Below are positions 39,064-43,072 of a DNA stretch of 43,072 nucleotides, piece by piece. The stretch spans positions 1 through 43,072 of the forward strand of contig JAYMGJ010000744.1 in the NCBI GenBank assembly GCA_037178675.1, written 5' to 3'. Source of the stretch: Scleroderma bovista (taxonomy: Eukaryota; Basidiomycota; Agaricomycetes; Boletales; Sclerodermataceae). The position numbers and the translations under genes are program-made. Positions within the stretch are counted from its first letter, which is position 1. Each line of letters starts with the position of its first letter. The notes below the pieces were generated by a model. The model saw only the letters and a program-made list of their open reading frames with translations, did not search any database and was not told where the DNA came from.

Positions 39064-39710
39064 CTATCTACATGCTCTTTTGCTTGGAGATGATTGAGGA
39101 TCCATGTCCAATACATCATCCTCCCATTGCTCTATCCATGTAATTTCTTCCTCCAGACCATCTCCAATCTGATGATGATATTCATCAGCAAGAGCAAATT
39201 CCTCAGCTGCATCCAATAATTCATCATCTCTAGGGAGCTCTTCTCTCCCATTCTCAGAATCTATATCATCTATAGTTTCCTCCTCAATGTCAACAACATG
39301 CATAAAAGGAAAAATGCAAGTTGCTTTATGAAGATCCTCAGCACTAACACCCCATATCTCATCAGGATGTGATGGCATTTCACTCAGCTTCATCTGCCAT
39401 GCAAGACAAAGGCTTGCTAGCATAGAGCTTTGACAACCCAATTCATATTTGAGATCTTCATCTGTACATAAATGTTAGCATTGAATAGTAGTGTCTGATA
39501 ATATTGCTTACCAGCATTCAACTTTGCTTTCTGGAGCCGACTCCACTCCTCAGCAAACCACTCCACTAGTGCTTTCCTTTCTTGTAGCAAACAGATCTCT
39601 TCCTCCTCACAACGCCTCAGCTCCAGAAGAGATTTAATCCCTAGGCAAACCTTTTCATCAGCCAACCAGGCTGGTGGTAAGCCACCAATGCTGTCTCCTA
39701 GTCCAACATC
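39064..39710 (-). pseudogene. KDZ-type transposase C-terminus, cut by a gypsy LTR
   Basis: Exon 1 (39710-39512) reads GGLPPAWLADEKVCLGIKSLL, ELRRCEEEEICLLQERKALVEWFAEEW and SRLQKAKLNA. A consensus 50-nt intron follows (GTAAGC donor at 39511, CTAAC branch, CAG acceptor at 39462). Exon 2 (39461-39064) continues KYELGCQSSMLASLCLAWQ, then a strongly acidic tail ending in SPSKRACR. I associate the RRCEEE..LLQERKAL..WFAEEW stretch with the C-terminal part of KDZ (Kyakuja-Dileera-Zisupton) transposases of Agaricomycetes. The frame is fully open. The N-terminal part is displaced beyond the gypsy element that inserted at 39711. Confidence 0.65.
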
Positions 39711-40587
39711 TGTCATGACCGTGACATCCGATCACCCTGTACCCTATTGTCTGATCGCGTCCACGCGTTCGCCGCCTGTTTTATTGTATGTACTCCCTTT
39801 TCCGTTTCTCTCTATCTGTCCTGTATCGCCACCAATTGGTGAGCGCGTTGTCCGATCTGTCTCTCTGTACTATTACCTAATATGTTTCCTTTCTCGTTTC
39901 CGGTTACTATACGTTCCCGTCCCATTGCATTACTAATACAATACTCATCGGTAATGCGGTTATCTGTCACAACTGTGACATCCGATCACCCTGTACCCTA
40001 TTGTCTGATCGTGTCCATGCGTTCGCCGTCCATTTATTGTATGTACTCGCTTTTCCGTTTCTCTCTATCTGTCCTGTATCGCCACCGATCGGTGAGTGTG
40101 TTGTCCGTTCTGTCTCCCTGTACGATTACCTAATATGTTTCCTTTCTTGTTTCCGGTTACTATACGTTCCCGTCCTGTTGCATTACTAATACGATACTCA
40201 TCGGTAATCCGGTTATCGCACTTACCGTACTTACTCAGCGCGCAGCGCGACTGCGCTCGTCATTTGTCGGTAATCCCGACTTCCCGTACATCGCCTCATC
40301 CGTTCCACTCAGTATAAATACCTAGATACTCGGTCTGTTGTAGTTCAGTTCGAATATTGAATAAGATACTTCTCATCTGTTCTCCCTTTGCACTCTCCGT
40401 CTCTGTCTCGTGCAAGCACTCAGTCGTAGACCGTTTACCCTCGGACTCTCCATCAGACCCTCGGTCGGCCTTCCTATCATTCGGGAAGCGCGACTACGCT
40501 ACGTAGCATCTCGGTCTTACCGCTAGACCAACCCCTGACCCCCTGACCCCTCGTAGAGATCAGATCGGTGAAGAACCGGTCTTGACA
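39711..40587 (+). mobile_element. Ty3/gypsy family A 5' LTR with a 255-bp duplication at its start
   Basis: It runs from TGTCATGACC to CCGGTCTTGACA. The first 255 bp (39711-39965) are repeated at 39966-40215 with about ten percent differences, each copy starting TGTCA(T/C)(G/A)AC. Counted from the second start, the LTR is 622 bp, like the other family A copies. TATAAATA is at 40313 and AGTTCGAATAT at 40347-40357. CpG content is high, so this is the youngest LTR of the family here. It inserts into the KDZ gene; any right-hand target duplication is beyond the window. Confidence 0.9.
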
Positions 40588-40589
40588 GT

Positions 40590-40600
40590 ATATTCGAACT
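40590..40600 (+). promoter_or_regulatory. Putative self-priming primer-binding site, family A
   Basis: ATATTCGAACT starts two bases after the LTR end and is the exact complement of AGTTCGAATAT at 40347-40357, 34 nt downstream of the TATA box. An inverted repeat GAACTC (40596-40601) and GAGTTC (40613-40618) overlaps it. There is no tRNA-type TGG start. Confidence 0.75.
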
Positions 40601-40628
40601 CAAGTCTTGTACGAGTTCACAATCATCT

Positions 40629-41981
40629 ATGTCCAGGACAATCCAAACCCGCTCGCGCACTGCTCGTGCAAACAACCCAGAACCCTCAGCGTCCGACACT
40701 CGTCGGGCAGCTGCTTTGAGCGCCTTGACTAGCCTCAGGCGCTCACCCGACTCTGTCTCCCAATTCCAAGGCTTCTCCGCTCAGAAAGCCTCCTCCCCTG
40801 CTCAGCGTCGCCCACCTGGGGCCTTCGTCGAAGACCTCAGCAATGACCTAGGTGATGACCATCCCGATGACAATGGCCCCGGTGACGGTGGTCCTGGCGG
40901 TGATGGTCCCGACGACCCCGACGACCCAAACCCTGATGATGGCAGTGAAGACCCTATTGAGGGCATCCCCGACCAAGAAGAGGCCGGTCTAGTCATTTTC
41001 AATAACCTCTCCATCGCTATCGACAGACTCGCGCGATCTTCGCGCTCATCCGAGTCTTTGTCTCGCACCAAGGTGCACAAACCCAACACCTTCGACGGGA
41101 CCGATCCAAAGAAGTTGCGCACATTCTTAGTCCAGTGCGAGCTCAACTTCCAGGACCGACCGAAGGCGTTTCGCACTGACCGAACCAAGGTCACATTCGC
41201 GCAATCCTATCTGAAAGGAATGGCTCTCGAATGGTTCAAGCCAGACCTACTCGGTGCAGGAGACCCCCACAACCGTCCGATCTGGATGACCGACTGGGAA
41301 GAGTTCGTTATTGAGCTCCAGACAACCTTCGGTCCTCACGACCCTGTTGCCGACGCCGAGCATCAGCTCAACCACCTCCGCATGAAGGAAAACCATCGTG
41401 CCAACCGATACGTGGTTGACTTCAACCGCATCGCGTCCCAGATTCGGGGCTACGGCGATGGCGCCCTGCGTCATCACTTCTATACAGGTCTCCCCAACCA
41501 AATCAAGGACGAGATCAGCCGCGTCGGTAAACCACGCACTCTGAACGGTCTTCGTGTCCTCACCCAGGAGATCGACACCCGATATTGGGAACGCAAGGAG
41601 GAGGTCGCTCGTCAGAATAAGACCTCTACCAGCACTAGTACCAACACCCCCAACACCAAGTCGGGTAAGACTGACAAGGGTAAATCCTCGGGCAACACTG
41701 CCCAGTCCTCTTCGTCGTCAACCCCAACTCAGAAAACTAACAAGTCGGGCAAGACTACTGAGCTTTCGGACAAGCTCGGCAAGGACGGCAAGCTGACCTC
41801 TGAGGAACGCAAGCGCAGGTTCGACATGAATCTGTGCATGTTCTGTGGTGCGACTGGCCACAAGGCCAAGGACTGCCCCAAGTCAGGCTCCTGAGTAGCC
41901 AAGGCTAGGGCAGCTACCACCACTACTACGAACAACACGTCGGAAGCCAAACTGACGGCCTCCACTGAGGCAAAAAAATAG
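40629..41981 (+). pseudogene. Family A gag (421 codons to a TGA, frame continuing to 41981)
   Basis: ATG at 40629 begins MSRTIQTRSRTARANNPEPS. An acidic Asp/Gly/Pro-rich region (residues about 75-115) is followed by a coiled segment (LVIFNNLSIAIDRLARSSR) and a capsid-like retrotransposon gag domain (about 150-310: NTFDGTDPKKLRTFLVQCEL, YLKGMALEWF, FGPHDPVADAEHQL, YVVDFNRIASQI, HHFYTGLP). A Ser/Thr/Lys linker follows, then a CCHC knuckle CMFCGATGHKAKDC. TGA at 41892-41894 ends the open frame. The same frame continues 28 codons to TAG at 41979, immediately after a slippery A-run, so the TGA is probably a mutation (CGA to TGA) rather than the true end. Confidence 0.9.
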
Positions 41982-42019
41982 ATAGCAACTCCCGAGACTC
42001 CGCACAGAGTGGGAGTTGC
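41972..42019 (+). promoter_or_regulatory. Candidate -1 ribosomal frameshift signal between gag and pol
   Basis: Seven A (41972-41978) are read A-AAA-AAA in the gag frame and followed at once by TAG. After a 6-nt spacer, GCAACTCCC (41985-41993) pairs perfectly with GGGAGTTGC (42011-42019). An inner ACTC/GAGT stem (41997-42000 with 42007-42010) closes a CGCACA loop. A -1 slip continues in the pol frame, which is open from here to the window end. Confidence 0.75.
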
Positions 42020-43072
42020 GTTGTTCCCGACTGTGCACCTATGGAGGCCCGACTCAACGCAGCCGCTCTTTCTGATCCAAACTCTCTCCGACCCTCTGTA
42101 ACAATCATTGACCATACTATGCCTTCCTTTCCTGTGTTAGTAGATTCGGGTTCTACCCACTGTTTTGTAGATCCGTCATTTGCCAATATGAACACTCTTT
42201 CACGCTACTCAGTATCCCTGATCGTTGTCCATCTATTCGACGGTACCACCACCACCATAATCACCGAAGCAACCAACCTACCTATCCGTTTTCCCTCTGG
42301 CGACGTCACCCTGATGACATTTTATGTCACCCCATTGGACTCTGACTGTAAGATCGTTCTCGGACACAACTGGCTCACCCGATACAATCCGTCGATTGAC
42401 TGGGTACTGAGCAGTATCGAGTTCAGAACATCCACGCAACAAGTGCCAACCCCGAGCTCACTCCCCGACCCTGTAGCGCCCTCACCGAGCGCGCTGAGAC
42501 TCGATGACACGTCAGTTTCGTCTCCTTCCACGGCCGACTCGCCTCAGGCTCCTGGTCTTCGGGCACCTCCTATCGCTCTCATCAACGCTGCAGCCTTTCT
42601 GAAGGCTTGTCAGCTAGATGGCTCTCAACAGTTCTCTATTCAGCTAAAGCCTGACGGCAGCTTTCGCGCTGCATCGGTCAACACTGCTCCCGACCTTTCC
42701 TCTGTCCCCGAGGCATTCCACGACTTTGCCGACGTCTTTAGTAAGGCGAAAGCATCAGTACTCGCGCCTCATCGGGAATATGACCTCAAGATAGAACTGG
42801 AAGAAGGAGTGCCATTACCGCCCGGAAGACTCTATTCTCTCTCCCCCATTGAGCTCGAAACCCTTCAGGCATTCATCGACGAAAACCTTCGCTTTGGTTT
42901 CATCCGTCCAACCTCATCCTCCCATGCAGCCCCTGTCCTCTTTGTCAAGAAGAAGGACGGCTCTCTCCGACTTTGCGTCGACTACCGAGGACTCAACAAA
43001 ATATCAAAGAAGGATCGGTACCCTCTACCTCTCATCTCCGACCTACTCGACTCTCCGAGTCGGGCAAAGGTC
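41975..43072 (+). CDS. Family A pol: aspartic protease and start of reverse transcriptase (runs off the window)
   Basis: The -1 frame is open from the slippery site. It passes a possible internal ATG at 42041 ([14 protein letters not shown]). It reaches the protease motif [15 protein letters not shown] (about 42130-42175) and ILGHNWL-like [16 protein letters not shown] (about 42358-42405). A linker follows, then [31 protein letters not shown], which precedes RT in chromoviruses. RT starts with [31 protein letters not shown] and [11 protein letters not shown]. No stop was found up to 43072. The rest of RT, RNase H and integrase lie to the right. This is the least decayed pol in the window. Confidence 0.9.

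Noticed and set aside
39882..40317. Overlapping plus ORFs (MFPFSFPVTI..., MCCPFCLPVRL...) in the LTR
   Set aside because: They repeat in the two halves of the LTR duplication and in the other LTR copies (2932-3228, 31237-31639) and are non-coding LTR sequence.
40802..41501. Minus ORFs opposite the family A gag
   Set aside because: They are antisense shadows with Ser/Gly/Pro-rich composition produced by the acidic gag region.
1..43072. CRISPR arrays, tRNA or rRNA genes, bacterial operon signals
   Set aside because: No regularly spaced short repeats with unique spacers and no cloverleaf or rRNA core sequences were noticed. Spliceosomal introns show that the DNA is eukaryotic.

Overview
This window is a transposon graveyard from a filamentous fungus, almost certainly a basidiomycete (Agaricomycetes). 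The evidence is short introns (about 50-60 nt, GT..AG, CTRAC-like branch points) in fungal-type genes, together with KDZ, Plavaka-like and hAT transposase pieces, chromodomain Ty3/gypsy elements, Ty1/copia elements and a tyrosine-recombinase (Ngaro/DIRS-like) retrotransposon. I see no convincing intact host housekeeping gene, no RNA gene and no CRISPR array. Almost every gene is broken, and the breaks are mostly TGA stops that look like decayed CGA codons.

Layout. 1-4160: a chromodomain tail, two opposed LTRs of one gypsy family (family A), and on each outer side a decayed copy of a coiled-coil/cysteine-motif gene lying antisense to its neighbouring LTR. 4590-12350: a minus-strand chromovirus (family B) with gag, protease, RT, RNase H and integrase tail, interrupted by a multi-exon hAT piece, an LTR-like insertion and a smaller insertion. 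12400-17800: an LTR-like promoter region, unrecognised ORFs, minisatellites and AT-rich tandem repeats. 17966-19179: the 3' end of a copia element and its LTR, cut by a complete Ngaro-like element (19180-24755) with the A1-ORFs-B1-A2-B2 split direct repeat layout. 24793-26000: a gypsy LTR and 5' gag (family C). 26290-26691: a Plavaka-like tail. 26895-32770: a minus-strand copia element into which two solo LTRs have inserted, each with a perfect 5-bp target duplication. 32909-35790: a MITE-like element with a 10-bp target duplication, a hairpin element and a CpG-depleted solo LTR. 35970-39710: palindromic minisatellites, a decayed two-exon gene and a KDZ transposase tail. 39711-43072: the 5' LTR, gag and start of pol of a comparatively young gypsy element (family A), which splits the KDZ gene.

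Most interesting signals. (1) Gypsy families A and C both carry, two bases after the LTR, a 10-11 nt sequence complementary to the LTR 33-35 nt downstream of its TATA box. The sequence differs between families but both halves change together, as expected for Tf1-type self-priming rather than tRNA priming. (2) The family A gag/pol junction has an A-AAA-AAA slippery site abutting the gag-frame stop, a 6-nt spacer and a 9-bp stem-loop, which is a textbook -1 frameshift cassette. (3) The Ngaro-like element has RT, RNase H and tyrosine recombinase in one reading frame. (4) A coiled-coil/Cys gene family sits antisense beside two family A 3' LTRs. (5) CpG decay dominates the mutations.
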